Of a stretch of 64,000 bases of DNA, positions 37,680 through 46,777 are shown piece after piece (the first letter of the stretch is position 1; every line of letters begins with the position of its first letter). The DNA is taken from assembly GCF_000963945.1 (NCBI RefSeq), contig NZ_BAMW01000002.1, forward strand, positions 1-64,000. Direction: 5' to 3'. Under the pieces are notes generated by a model. The model did not search any database. It saw nothing but the letters and a program-made list of their open reading frames with translations, and was not told where the DNA came from. Made by a program: the position numbers and the translations under genes. The stretch is from Acetobacter indonesiensis (lineage in GTDB: Bacteria; Pseudomonadota; Alphaproteobacteria; Acetobacterales; Acetobacteraceae).

Positions 37680-38858
37680 GTGGCAAAAAAGCACGGAACG
37701 GAACACGGTTCAGACAGTCTGGCACAGGTTGTAAGCCCTGCCCGGCGCAAACGGGGCACTGCCATGCGTAAATGGGTAGGCCTGCTGGCTGGCGTGGCGC
37801 TGACCAGTTTTGCAACCCAGCGTTCTGCCCATGCCCAGTATGCCGGACAGATCAGTTCCATTGTTATGGACGCCAAAACCGGTGCCGTTCTGTCCCAGAC
37901 TGACCCAGACCTGCGCCGCTACCCTGCCAGCCTGACAAAACTGATGACGCTTTATATGGCGTTTTCAGCCCTGCGTGCCGGCACCATTTCGCTTGATCAG
38001 GCTGTTCCCGTTTCTATCCATGCTGCCACTATGGAACCCTCCAAACTTGGATTAGTTCCCGGCACGCATCTGACTGTTGAGCAGGCCATGCTTGCTCTGG
38101 TCACCAAATCAGCCAATGACGCAGCCTGTGCGCTGGGTGAATTTCTGGGTGGCGGCAGTGAACCACAGTTTGCTGCCATGATGACGCAGCAGGCCCGTGC
38201 GCTGGGCATGAACAACACCACGTTCCGTAACGCATCTGGCCTGCCTGACCCTGATCAGTTGACCACGGCACGCGATCTGGCCCTGCTTGCCCGGCACATT
38301 GTAACGGACTTCCCTGAAGATTATCACTACTTCTCGGTGGCGGCCTTCCGCTTTCATGGCCGCATGATCCCTAACCATAATCCTATGCTGAAAGCCTATG
38401 TGGGCGCAGATGGTATGAAAACGGGCTACACGCAGGAAGCAGGCCGTAACCTTGTTACCTCTGCCATCCGCAATGACGTGCGGCTTGTGGGTGTTGTGAT
38501 GGGTGCGTCCTCCAACCCGCAGCGTACTCTGGTTATGGCAGATCAGCTTGACCGGGGGTTTGATGCTGAAGGCGTTGCTCCGGTTGCGCGTCCGCTGGTG
38601 CTGGCCCGCAACACGGTGGCCCCACACCACCACACGGGTGGCCGCGTGATCATGCTTGCCGCCGCGTCGGCCCATCATGGTCGGGCTCCGCTTGAAGTGG
38701 CAGAAGCCCCTGCGCCCCGTCACGGTCATCATGGTCGGGCCACGCCTGTTGTTGGTGGGCATCATGTACGGCTGATTGGTGCAAAAGTGCGGCCCGCTAC
38801 GGCAACCACCACCATCAAACACGGTCACAAAGCCCATACGTCACGTAATCATACCTGA
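37680..38858 (+). CDS. D-alanyl-D-alanine carboxypeptidase (PBP5/6 type) with His-rich tail
   Basis: 392 residues. Trims the pentapeptide of peptidoglycan in the periplasm. Signal-like helix at about 30-52, catalytic Ser84-x-x-Lys87 in PASLTKLM, SxN motif in KSANDAAC, and KTG in GMKTGYTQEAGRNL. After the catalytic domain (about residue 300) the usual PBP5 C-terminal domain and amphipathic anchor are missing; instead there is an Ala/Pro-rich tail with HHH, HH and HxHH clusters and a basic end. Start is GTG with AGGTGG ahead; an ATG 28 codons later gives a more compact signal peptide. Confidence 0.88.
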   Translation: MAKKHGTEHGSDSLAQVVSPARRKRGTAMRKWVGLLAGVALTSFATQRSAHAQYAGQISSIVMDAKTGAVLSQTDPDLRRYPASLTKLMTLYMAFSALRAGTISLDQAVPVSIHAATMEPSKLGLVPGTHLTVEQAMLALVTKSANDAACALGEFLGGGSEPQFAAMMTQQARALGMNNTTFRNASGLPDPDQLTTARDLALLARHIVTDFPEDYHYFSVAAFRFHGRMIPNHNPMLKAYVGADGMKTGYTQEAGRNLVTSAIRNDVRLVGVVMGASSNPQRTLVMADQLDRGFDAEGVAPVARPLVLARNTVAPHHHTGGRVIMLAAASAHHGRAPLEVAEAPAPRHGHHGRATPVVGGHHVRLIGAKVRPATATTTIKHGHKAHTSRNHT

Positions 38859-38980
38859 TTTCGGGTCTGTTTTTCTGGTCTGCGCCCGTTTGAGGGCCGG
38901 AAGCGGGTTGCCTTTACAGCGCCCGCGCTCCATTTTGCATATCTCATAGTTAAGACCTGCAAAAATTACGGAGCATAAGT

Positions 38981-39781
38981 ATGGCTGGCAGAAGCGGTAT
39001 CGTTCTGCACACTGAACAGGATTTTGAAGGCCTTCGTGCTGCGGGCCGTCTGGCTGCCGCCACGCTCGACATGATTACTCCCTTCGTCAAACCGGGAGTT
39101 GCCACGGAAGAGCTAGACCGTATCATCCATGAATACACGCTTGACCATGGGGCTATTCCCGCACCGTTGAATTATCGCGGCTACCCCAAGGCAAGCTGTA
39201 TCTCTATCAACCATGTCGTGTGCCACGGTATTCCCAGTGAAAAACGCCTTCAGGAAGGGGATATCGTCAATATTGACGTGACCTCGATTGTGGATGGCTG
39301 GTACGGCGACAACAGCCGTATGTACACCGTGGGCCGCGTACCCGTTAAAGCGGCCAAGCTGATCAAAACCACCTATGACTGCCTGATGCGCGGCATAGAG
39401 GTTGTGCGTCCCGGCGCAACACTGGGCGACATCGGCCACGCCATTCAGACACTGGCAGAAAAAAATCGCTATTCCATCGTGCAGGATTTCTGCGGCCACG
39501 GTATTGGCCGCACCTTCCACGCCGAACCGAACGTGCTGCATTATGGCCGCCCCGGTGAAGGCATGAAGCTGAAAGCCGGTATGGTCTTTACCATTGAACC
39601 CATGCTGAACATTGGCAAGCCAGATGTAAAAATTCTGGATGATGGCTGGACCGCGGTAACCCGTGACCGGTCGCTTTCTGCCCAGTTCGAGCACATGCTG
39701 GGTGTGACCGAAACCGGTTTTGAAATTTTCACCCTGTCCCCTGCTGGTTACACCTGCCCGCCCTACCCTGTTGAAGGCTGA
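38981..39781 (+). CDS. map: Methionine aminopeptidase type I
   Basis: 266 residues. Removes the initiator methionine. Metal ligands and family motifs are visible: NHVVCHGIPSEKRLQEGDIVNIDVTSIVDGWYGDNSRMY, QDFCGHGIGRTFHAEPNVLHYG, MVFTIEPMLN and SAQFEHMLGVTETG. GGAG lies seven bases ahead of the ATG. Followed after four bases by the ggt start. Confidence 0.97.
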   Translation: MAGRSGIVLHTEQDFEGLRAAGRLAAATLDMITPFVKPGVATEELDRIIHEYTLDHGAIPAPLNYRGYPKASCISINHVVCHGIPSEKRLQEGDIVNIDVTSIVDGWYGDNSRMYTVGRVPVKAAKLIKTTYDCLMRGIEVVRPGATLGDIGHAIQTLAEKNRYSIVQDFCGHGIGRTFHAEPNVLHYGRPGEGMKLKAGMVFTIEPMLNIGKPDVKILDDGWTAVTRDRSLSAQFEHMLGVTETGFEIFTLSPAGYTCPPYPVEG

Positions 39782-39785
39782 CCGC

Positions 39786-41606
39786 ATGATGCACCTGCCC
39801 CGTCGTCACTCATCCAGTTTTCATAATGGCCTGCGCATTGCTGGCGTCATGCTTCTGGCGTGCGCTACGCTGCCGGGTGCTGCGTATGCACAATCGGCCC
39901 CCGGCCCGCAGTCAGCACCAGATCCCCTGGCCTACGGTAAAGACCAGCCCAACGGGCTTCCGCCCCTTGCCCCCACATCCGGCAAGCACGGAATGGCGGT
40001 CTCTGCCCAGAAACTGGCGTCAGATGTCGGGGCACAGATTTTAGCCAAAGGCGGCAATGCAGCAGATGCGGCCGTGGCCATGGGCTATGCCTTGGCCGTT
40101 GTTTACCCGGCGGCAGGAAACATTGGCGGCGGCGGCTTCATGCTTCTGCGGCAACCGGGCAAGCCTGCGGTTTTCCTTGATTTCCGTGAAAAAGCCCCCT
40201 TAGCCGCAACAGCCGATATGTATCTGGACGCCAAAGGCAACGTTATACCAGACCAGTCAATTACTGGCTGGAAAGCTGTGGCTGTGCCCGGCACCGTGGC
40301 CGGCTTGGAAGATGTGCGCCGTAAATGGGGGCGTTTGTCCCGCAAAGCGGTCATGGAACCAGCCATCAAGCTGGCCCGAGACGGTTTTGTGCTGGCTGAA
40401 GGGGATGTCGCCCTCCTCAACACATCGACCAAGGATTTTCAGGTCAGCCCTGAAGCACGTGCCATTTTCCTGCGGCCCGATGGCTCCCCGCTGCAAGTAG
40501 GGGACAAGCTGGTCCAGACGGATCTGGCCCATTCGCTTGAACTGGTGGCCCAGCAGGGACCGGACGCCTTTTATAAAGGCCCCATTGCCAAAACGATTGT
40601 TGCAGCATCCCAGAAAAATGGTGGTCTGCTGCAACTGGCCGACTTTGAACGTTACACACCACGCCAGCTCACACCCCTAAGCTGCCAGTATCGGGGCTAC
40701 ACGGTTGAGACGTCCCCTCCGCCAAGCGGGGGCGGCATCGCATTGTGTGAAATTCTCGATATTCTCTCCGGTTACGACATGCATGCGCTGGGCCTGCATA
40801 CCGCCCCGGCCCTTCAACGGGAAATCGAGGCGATGCGCCACGCCTATTCAGACCGGCGCGGACTGGGGGACCCTGCCTTTGTGCAGAACCCGGTGCAACA
40901 TCTGCTCGACCCGACCTATGCGGCTGATGTGCGCTCCCACATTCCGACCGATATCGCCGTGCCTTCCAGCACGTTGAAAGAAGGGGAAGCCACACCAGAA
41001 AAGCATGAAACCACGCATTTCTCGGTTATTGATAAAGATGGTTTTGCTATTTCTACCACCTACACCCTGAACGGCTGGTTTGGGGCCAAAGTGATTGCGG
41101 GCAATACCGGCTTCTTCCTGAATGACGAGATGGATGATTTCTCGGCCAAACCGGGCGCGCCCAATATGTTCGGCATTGTGGGCAGCAAGGCCAATGCCAT
41201 TGCACCGGGTAAAACGCCTCTGTCTTCCATGTCACCCACCATTGTTTCGCGCGATGGCAAGCCGGTGCTGGTCATTGGCAGCCCCGGTGGCTCCCGTATC
41301 CCCACCATCGTTCTATCTGTCATTCTGGGCGTGGTTGATTACGGGTTGGATATTCAGCAGGCCATTGACCTGCCCCGTCTGCACCAACAATGGCTGCCAG
41401 AAGCGGTAGAAGTTGAAGCCGGTGCTGTCAGCCCGCAGGTGCAGGGTACTCTGGAACACGAAGGCTATCGGTTCTCGCCTCATGCACCGTGGGGAATGCC
41501 TGAAGGCATTCTGGTCGGTGGTCCCAAGCTGGGTGAAAAAGGAACTGCCAGTTATTATGGCGGCTACGACCGCAGACACCCCGGTGGCGGAGCAACCGGC
41601 GAATAA
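39786..41606 (+). CDS. ggt: Gamma-glutamyltranspeptidase
   Basis: 606 residues. Periplasmic N-terminal nucleophile hydrolase acting on glutathione and gamma-glutamyl compounds. Signal peptide (GLRIAGVMLLACATLPGAAYAQ), substrate-binding segment DFREKAP, auto-processing site HETTHFSVIDKDG with the catalytic Thr at about 409, and PLSSMSPTIV plus GSPGGSRIPTIV in the small subunit. The longer open frame from 39720 overlaps map and is not used. Likely cotranscribed with map; strong terminator downstream. Confidence 0.95.
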   Translation: MMHLPRRHSSSFHNGLRIAGVMLLACATLPGAAYAQSAPGPQSAPDPLAYGKDQPNGLPPLAPTSGKHGMAVSAQKLASDVGAQILAKGGNAADAAVAMGYALAVVYPAAGNIGGGGFMLLRQPGKPAVFLDFREKAPLAATADMYLDAKGNVIPDQSITGWKAVAVPGTVAGLEDVRRKWGRLSRKAVMEPAIKLARDGFVLAEGDVALLNTSTKDFQVSPEARAIFLRPDGSPLQVGDKLVQTDLAHSLELVAQQGPDAFYKGPIAKTIVAASQKNGGLLQLADFERYTPRQLTPLSCQYRGYTVETSPPPSGGGIALCEILDILSGYDMHALGLHTAPALQREIEAMRHAYSDRRGLGDPAFVQNPVQHLLDPTYAADVRSHIPTDIAVPSSTLKEGEATPEKHETTHFSVIDKDGFAISTTYTLNGWFGAKVIAGNTGFFLNDEMDDFSAKPGAPNMFGIVGSKANAIAPGKTPLSSMSPTIVSRDGKPVLVIGSPGGSRIPTIVLSVILGVVDYGLDIQQAIDLPRLHQQWLPEAVEVEAGAVSPQVQGTLEHEGYRFSPHAPWGMPEGILVGGPKLGEKGTASYYGGYDRRHPGGGATGE

Positions 41607-41668
41607 GAGGCTGAAGAACCAGACCCTTTCAGATTACGGCTTCTTCTCCGATTGGGCTTTTTACCGCC

Positions 41669-41706
41669 AAGGCGCACCTTCTGCACGGGTGCGCCTTTGT
41701 TTTTTC
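41669..41706 (+). terminator. Terminator of ggt
   Basis: Perfect 10-bp stem aaggcgcacc/ggtgcgcctt with a nine-base loop, followed by tgtttttt. Confidence 0.92.
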
Positions 41707-41787
41707 ACCTACGAACACTGTAGGCTTTATTCGTAATCCTGACAGCGCCTTACGCCTCTTTCCCCCACAACAAGACACACTGTTTTC

Positions 41788-42297
41788 ATGGCCTCCCTTC
41801 CTCCAAAAATACTCGTCAGCGCCTGCCTGCTGGGGCGGCCTGTGCGCTACGATGGGTCAGCCAAGACACTGACCAGCGCCTTGCTAGACCACTGGCAAAA
41901 CGAAGGACGTATTATTCCCGCCTGTCCTGAACAGATGGCAGGCTTTTCCACCCCTCGGCCCGCTGCGGAAATTGCTGATCATTTTTCAGGGGATGACGTA
42001 CTGGCAGGCCGTGCCCGTGTGCATGATGTAACGGGGGAAGATGTGACGGCCGATTTTATAACCGGGGCACAGCAGGCTCTTGCCTTAGCGCAATCTCATG
42101 ACTGTCGGTTCGCATTACTGATTGATGGCAGCCCGTCCTGCGGCAGCCTGATGGTCTATGATGGCAGCTTTACGGGCCATAAACATACCGGCATGGGTGT
42201 TACGACGGCTCTGTTCCGCCAGAACGGAATCGCGGTCTTTGCTCCAGCAGAAATTCACGATCTTCACGAACGGCTTTGCCGTTTCCCACTACGGTAA
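41788..42297 (+). CDS. DUF523 family protein
   Basis: 169 residues. Matches the DUF523 family: KILVSACLLGRPVRYDGSAK, PACPEQMAGFSTPRPAAEI, FALLIDGSPSCGS and GHKHTGMGVTTALFRQNGIAVF. Several conserved cysteines (in SACLLG, PACPEQ, PSCGS) suggest metal or cofactor binding, an inference. Function unknown. Convergent with epmB. Confidence 0.88.
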   Translation: MASLPPKILVSACLLGRPVRYDGSAKTLTSALLDHWQNEGRIIPACPEQMAGFSTPRPAAEIADHFSGDDVLAGRARVHDVTGEDVTADFITGAQQALALAQSHDCRFALLIDGSPSCGSLMVYDGSFTGHKHTGMGVTTALFRQNGIAVFAPAEIHDLHERLCRFPLR

Positions 42298-42387
42298 AGA
42301 TTGCTTCGACAGCCAGCGTTAGAAAGCAGGCGGAAAATCCCACTCTCTGAAGCAGCCTGTTTCCTGTCAGGGCGTGAAAAACCCCGC

Positions 42388-43437
42388 TTACAAACGGGCG
42401 AGCGTATGGGGATTGCCCTCAGGGTCACGCACATTCAGCGGCCCATCAACATAATCTGGCCCTAGTGGCACTTTGCCGTGCCCTCCGGGAATATCCAGCA
42501 CATACGTTGGCCACGCCAGCCCTGTTACGCGCCCCCGCAGCCCTGCCAGTAATTTCTGCCCCTCGGCTACAGGCACATGGAAACGGGCGGTGCCGGGGGC
42601 CGGGTCAAGCTGATGCAGGTAATAGGGACGCATCCGCACCTCCACCATACTGCGAAACAGGGCTTCCAGCGCCGCTTCACTATCGTTGACGCCTCGCAAC
42701 AGCACCGACTGCCCCAACAAAGGGATCCCCCGCCGCACAATCCGTTTCAGGCATGCGCGGGCCTGTTCGCTCATCTCACGCGCATGATTGATATGGACGG
42801 CCATCCACACGGCTTTGTCTGACTCAAGCACATCCAGCAGGGCATCCGTTACACGCTCTGGGGCTGCAACAGGTACACGACTGTGCAGCCGAATGGTGGT
42901 GACATGCGGCATGGCAGAAAGCGCCACCATAATCTGCCCCAGACGACGCGGGGAAAGCATTAACGGGTCCCCACCCGTCAGAATGACTTCCTGTATCTGC
43001 GGGTGTGTGCGCAACCAGTCCAATGCGATCTCAAGCGCTGCATCATCCAGCACACCGCCATCCGGGCCGACATGCTCCCGCCGGAAGCAAAACCGGCAAT
43101 AGAGCGGGCACACCAACAGGGGTTTCAGCAACGCACGGTCTGCATACCGATGCACAATGCCCGGCACCGGGGAAAGAGCGTCATCGCCAATGGGGTCTGA
43201 CCGTTCCGCAGCCGTGACGCGCAATTCATCCGGTGTGGGAACAACCTGCACGCCAATCGGGTCATCCGGATGCTCGATCAGATCAAGAAAAGCCGGGGGC
43301 ACAGCCGTGGCATACTGTTCAGCCACAGCTTCAAGGGCTGCTTTTTGCTCAGGCGGGACCAGACCTGCCGCAATCAGGTCATCAGGCGTGCGCAAAAGCT
43401 TGCGGGATGAAGGATGGGGCTTGACCGGATGAGACAT
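42388..43437 (-). CDS. epmB: EF-P lysine 2,3-aminomutase (EpmB/KamA-like)
   Basis: 349 residues. Radical SAM enzyme converting L-alpha-lysine to (R)-beta-lysine for elongation factor P. The cluster-binding cysteines are C110, C114 and C117 in LVCPLYCRFCFRREH; EVILTGGDPLMLS, RLHSRVPVAAPERVT and the C-terminal PLGPDY region fit the aminomutase family. Divergent from epmA with 20 bases between the starts, supporting the EF-P role over catabolic lysine aminomutase. Confidence 0.9.
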   Translation of the reverse strand: MSHPVKPHPSSRKLLRTPDDLIAAGLVPPEQKAALEAVAEQYATAVPPAFLDLIEHPDDPIGVQVVPTPDELRVTAAERSDPIGDDALSPVPGIVHRYADRALLKPLLVCPLYCRFCFRREHVGPDGGVLDDAALEIALDWLRTHPQIQEVILTGGDPLMLSPRRLGQIMVALSAMPHVTTIRLHSRVPVAAPERVTDALLDVLESDKAVWMAVHINHAREMSEQARACLKRIVRRGIPLLGQSVLLRGVNDSEAALEALFRSMVEVRMRPYYLHQLDPAPGTARFHVPVAEGQKLLAGLRGRVTGLAWPTYVLDIPGGHGKVPLGPDYVDGPLNVRDPEGNPHTLARL

Positions 43438-43457
43438 GTCACGGCTCTACTCTCACC

Positions 43458-44522
43458 ATGTCCGATCCTGCAACCACACAACGCGCTTTTACCGCCCAAT
43501 CGGCCCGCTTTTCTGCCGGGGCGGACCCTGACCGTATCCGCGACAGGCTGCCGTTCCTGCATCGGCGTGGCATGATGCAACGCGGGATTCGGGCGTTTCT
43601 GGAAGGGCAAGGGCATGTGGAGGTTGAAACCCCCTATGCCGTCAGAACACCGGGCGAGGAAGTGCATCTGCACCCCTTCCATACCGTGCGGGAAACCCCG
43701 CAGGGCGAACAGGAACCGCTGTTTCTGCACACCAGCCCGGAATTTGCCATGAAGCGCATTATTGCGGCCACTGGCCTGCCTGTTTTTCAGTTTGCGCGCG
43801 TCTGGCGCAATGGGGAGCGCAGCGGACTGCACGCGCCCGAATTTACAATGCTGGAATGGTACCATCCCGGCATCGGGCTTGATGGCTTAATGGATGAAAC
43901 AGAATCGCTGATCAAGGCGGTTCTGCCCCCGCGGCTGGAGCGACACGGCCCTGACGGAAGCACCCAAAGTCTGGATTTTACCCAGCCTTTTGAACGCCTG
44001 ACGATGGTGGACGCCTTTCAGCGTCATGCCGGAATTGACCTGCTGCCAACCGAGGGCAACGCGCACGCTCTGGCCTCGGCCGCCGGATGCACTCTTCGGG
44101 CGGATGAAAGCTGGGAGGATCTGTTCTTCCGTCTGCTGATGGAACGCATTGAACCTGCCATAGGCCGCACGCGCCCCACTTTTCTAACCCACTGGCCTGC
44201 CAGTCAGGCGGCATTGGCGTGTCGTGACCCACGCAACCCGCAGGTCGCTTTGCGGTTTGAACTGTATGCGGCCGGAATGGAACTGGCGAACGCGTTTGAA
44301 GAACTGACCGATGCCACCGAACAACGCGCCCGCTTTGAAGCAGACCGGACGGCACGCCGCATATTTTATCCGCACCGGCCAGACTGGCCAATGGACGAAG
44401 CACTTCTTCATGCGTTACCACACATGCCCCCCTGCTCTGGCATAGCACTGGGGTTTGACAGACTTGTCATGCTAGCCTGCGGAACGCCCCGCATACAGGA
44501 TGTCTTGTGGATAAGCGCTTAG
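43458..44522 (+). CDS. epmA: EF-P--(R)-beta-lysine ligase (EpmA/PoxA)
   Basis: 354 residues. Attaches beta-lysine to elongation factor P. It is a lysyl-tRNA synthetase catalytic domain without the anticodon-binding domain: motif 1 region RGIRAFLEGQGHVEVETPY, motif 2 FARVWRNGERSGLHAPEFTMLEWY, motif 3 GIALGFDRLVMLACG. It therefore cannot be a lysS duplicate. The efp gene is not in this window. Confidence 0.93.
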   Translation: MSDPATTQRAFTAQSARFSAGADPDRIRDRLPFLHRRGMMQRGIRAFLEGQGHVEVETPYAVRTPGEEVHLHPFHTVRETPQGEQEPLFLHTSPEFAMKRIIAATGLPVFQFARVWRNGERSGLHAPEFTMLEWYHPGIGLDGLMDETESLIKAVLPPRLERHGPDGSTQSLDFTQPFERLTMVDAFQRHAGIDLLPTEGNAHALASAAGCTLRADESWEDLFFRLLMERIEPAIGRTRPTFLTHWPASQAALACRDPRNPQVALRFELYAAGMELANAFEELTDATEQRARFEADRTARRIFYPHRPDWPMDEALLHALPHMPPCSGIALGFDRLVMLACGTPRIQDVLWISA

Positions 44523-44606
44523 TCTGTAACAGTTATACCGGTTTGTTTTCCTCATGAGTCCGGTAGGGTACCGGGCTGGCATGTTTCACCTTGTCGGGAT
44601 TTTGTC

Positions 44607-45032
44607 ATGACATACAGAAAACGCCTTCTCTTGGTGAGCATGCTCTCTCTGGCCGCATGTCAGGTGCCAACGGCCAAGGAACGCCGCATGCTCGATTCCA
44701 TGATCGGGAAGCAGGCTGTCGATGTGGTGCGCACCTTTGGCGTGCCCACACGGCAATTTAAATCTGGCGACCATACCTTTCTGGCCTACGTCAACCAGCA
44801 GACCGATTACTCCACGCCCATGGGCGGCTGGGGTTACGGTGGCTGGGGTGGCGGCTGGGGCTACGGCGGTTGGGGCGGTGGCTGGGGCGGTGGCTGGGGC
44901 GGCCCCGGTTGGGGTGGCTGGGGTTATGGTGGCGGTTTCCCCACAACAGCTTATACTTACACCTGCCAGACGACGTTTGAGCTTGTAAATGGCGTTGTTT
45001 CTGCCTGGACCATGCGAGGAGACGGATGCTGA
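44607..45032 (+). CDS. Gly/Trp-rich lipoprotein
   Basis: 141 residues. Signal peptide with lipobox LSLAAC, so lipidated at Cys18. The next part (ERRMLDSMIGKQAVDVVRTFGVPTRQF) looks like the start of a BamE/SmpA-type small domain. A low-complexity block at about 73-110 is built from repeated Gly-Gly-Trp and Gly-Tyr-Gly units. The end (CQTTFELVNGVVSAWTMRGDGC) returns to an ordered strand and contains two cysteines. Precise role unknown; probably an outer-membrane lipoprotein. Confidence 0.75.
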   Translation: MTYRKRLLLVSMLSLAACQVPTAKERRMLDSMIGKQAVDVVRTFGVPTRQFKSGDHTFLAYVNQQTDYSTPMGGWGYGGWGGGWGYGGWGGGWGGGWGGPGWGGWGYGGGFPTTAYTYTCQTTFELVNGVVSAWTMRGDGC

Positions 45033-45102
45033 TCATGCCCGGCACAGTCTGCCATACACCGCATAATTTTCTTTTTGTGGCATGACTTATCGGGAGACGA
45101 CC

Positions 45103-46071
45103 ATGCGGCACCCCCGCACACAGGGAACAGCATTTTTGAAAACGGCTTGCACATCCCCCCTATCCTTCAAGCCGTTTCTGCTGGGCTCTGCCCTGCTGGG
45201 GCTGACAGTGCTGGGTGGCTGTCAAAGCCGCGCACGGCAGGATGTCTTTCAGACCCCGACATCCACCTGTGCCTATATGATGCCAACGGTATCAGGCACA
45301 CGCACCTACGCCCCCCGCAAGGTCGATGCTGAAAACAGCAAAAATGCGCCTGATAGCGCCATTGCCTATGCCGACCCGGAAACACCGGCGTTCTGTGACC
45401 GTCCGCTATCAGACACCTTGCCAACCTCCATCGAACTGGCGAATTATACTCACAGCCTGACAACAACGGGCCTGATGCCTTTGTTGCAAAGAAGCGGTCC
45501 ATTTACTGTTTTCGCCGTGCCCAATTCTGCGCTTGAGCAATATCAGACCCAGACCAACGGCAGGCTTACCGCTCCGGAAAACACCGCCCTGCTGAAAGAA
45601 ATTCTGGCCTATTCCATTGTTAAGGGAAAATGGTCGGTTGAGCAGTTGAAAGCCGCAGCCGCAAAATCCCCAACCCATTCTGTTGGTTTGCCGACACTCA
45701 ATGGCCGGATGCTATCAGCGTGGATTGATCAGCCAACGGGCCAGATTATTCTTGGGAATGGCGAAGGGATGACATCCCGTCTGTGGGTCACGGGTATCCC
45801 GCAATCGAATGGCATGCTGTATTTCACACAGTCCCTGATTCTGCCGCCCGTGCAGACGCCTGCCCCAGCAGCCAAACAGGCTTCGGCCCCCGTAAGGCAC
45901 GTTAAATCAGTCCGTAAAACGGCTCCGGTTTCTGCCACACCACTTGCACCGCAACCCGTTGCCACCACCCCGACAGCACAGCCGCTCCCCGGCCATCGCT
46001 CAGCATCTGGTGGGTTGGATAGCCTCGCGACACCGCCAGTCCTGCAGGGACAGACCACGGCCACCCAGTAA
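45103..46071 (+). CDS. Fasciclin-domain lipoprotein
   Basis: 322 residues. Lipobox LTVLGGC places the lipidated Cys at residue 40. A FAS1 domain is visible at about 105-255: SLTTTGLMPLLQRSGPFTVFAVPNSALEQY, LLKEILAYSIVKGKWSVEQL, and the closing GMLYFTQSLILPP. A Pro/Ala/Thr/Gln-rich tail follows. FAS1 proteins mediate adhesion in the envelope. The ATG at 45103 has GGGAG ahead; the frame from 45082 is longer by seven codons. Possibly cotranscribed with the Gly/Trp-rich lipoprotein. Confidence 0.83.
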   Translation: MRHPRTQGTAFLKTACTSPLSFKPFLLGSALLGLTVLGGCQSRARQDVFQTPTSTCAYMMPTVSGTRTYAPRKVDAENSKNAPDSAIAYADPETPAFCDRPLSDTLPTSIELANYTHSLTTTGLMPLLQRSGPFTVFAVPNSALEQYQTQTNGRLTAPENTALLKEILAYSIVKGKWSVEQLKAAAAKSPTHSVGLPTLNGRMLSAWIDQPTGQIILGNGEGMTSRLWVTGIPQSNGMLYFTQSLILPPVQTPAPAAKQASAPVRHVKSVRKTAPVSATPLAPQPVATTPTAQPLPGHRSASGGLDSLATPPVLQGQTTATQ

Positions 46072-46114
46072 AGGTGCTGACATGCAAGCTTCTATGGGGG
46101 TGAGACCATAAAAC

Positions 46115-46149
46115 AAAAAACCTGCCAGATTAGTCTGGCAGGTTTTTTT
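46115..46149. terminator. Intrinsic terminator, probably bidirectional
   Basis: Stem aaaaaacctgccaga/tctggcaggtttttt with loop ttag, T-run on the plus strand and A-run on its left, between the fasciclin gene and the convergent DUF2501 gene. Confidence 0.93.
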
Positions 46150-46208
46150 AAGCTTCAATCACTCTGGTAAGCTGCTCTGCCGCCCTTAAAAAAGACGGCA
46201 GTCTCTGC

Positions 46209-46661
46209 TTAGAGGAGAGACTGAGCCTTGCTCAGAACCATGTTACACAGTTTGGTCTTCATCTGGCCTTTCAGGTTATCCAGAGAAAACGTCTGGTTGC
46301 CACCCGTCTGAAGCAGACCCTGCTGGCCAGCGCTGTAGCCGCTTGACGATGTAACGCCCTGCTGCTGCGTCAGGTTACCCAGCACGGACGTTGCTGCAGT
46401 AGATTGTGCGCCTGACAGAACATTTTTCTGCACACAATACCCCAGAACACCCGTCAGGTTACTGGTGCTGGCAGAAGACAGGCTGGGGAGCATGTTGCTC
46501 ATCATGCCCATGCCGGCGCTTTTTGCACTGCTGGTGGCGCTGCTTGTTGCACTGTTCAGGGCATCCTTGCCCATGCTGCCCCAGCTCTGGGCCTGAGCGG
46601 AGGCTGTGCCAGCCAGACCGGCGGCAAGAACCAGCGCGGCAAAAGTTTTTTTGGTCATCAT
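46209..46661 (-). CDS. DUF2501 (YjjA-like) exported protein
   Basis: 150 residues. Signal peptide (KTFAALVLAAGLAGTASAQA), a Ser/Ala-rich stretch, then the family part LTGVLGYCVQKNVLSGAQSTAATSVLGNLTQQQ and the C-terminal LKGQMKTKLCNMVLSKAQSLL with two conserved cysteines. Matches E. coli YjjA/DUF2501, function unknown. AAGGA lies ahead of the ATG at 46661. Confidence 0.85.
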   Translation of the reverse strand: MMTKKTFAALVLAAGLAGTASAQAQSWGSMGKDALNSATSSATSSAKSAGMGMMSNMLPSLSSASTSNLTGVLGYCVQKNVLSGAQSTAATSVLGNLTQQQGVTSSSGYSAGQQGLLQTGGNQTFSLDNLKGQMKTKLCNMVLSKAQSLL

Positions 46662-46777
46662 AACTCTATTCCTTATCCGTGGACTGCACACAGTGTATCC
46701 GAAGAAACCGGCAGTCTTTCAGGCAGAAGAACCGCCATCAGGCATGACAGGAACAGATGGCTGAACTATGGCCCAAG

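Noticed and set aside
42298-42387. Terminator between the DUF523 gene and epmB
   Set aside because: Only imperfect pairing (gaaagcaggc against gcctgtttc) without a proper T-run; not strong enough to list.
43458-44522. Second lysyl-tRNA synthetase
   Set aside because: The anticodon-binding domain is absent and an aminomutase gene is adjacent, so the EF-P ligase is the better reading.
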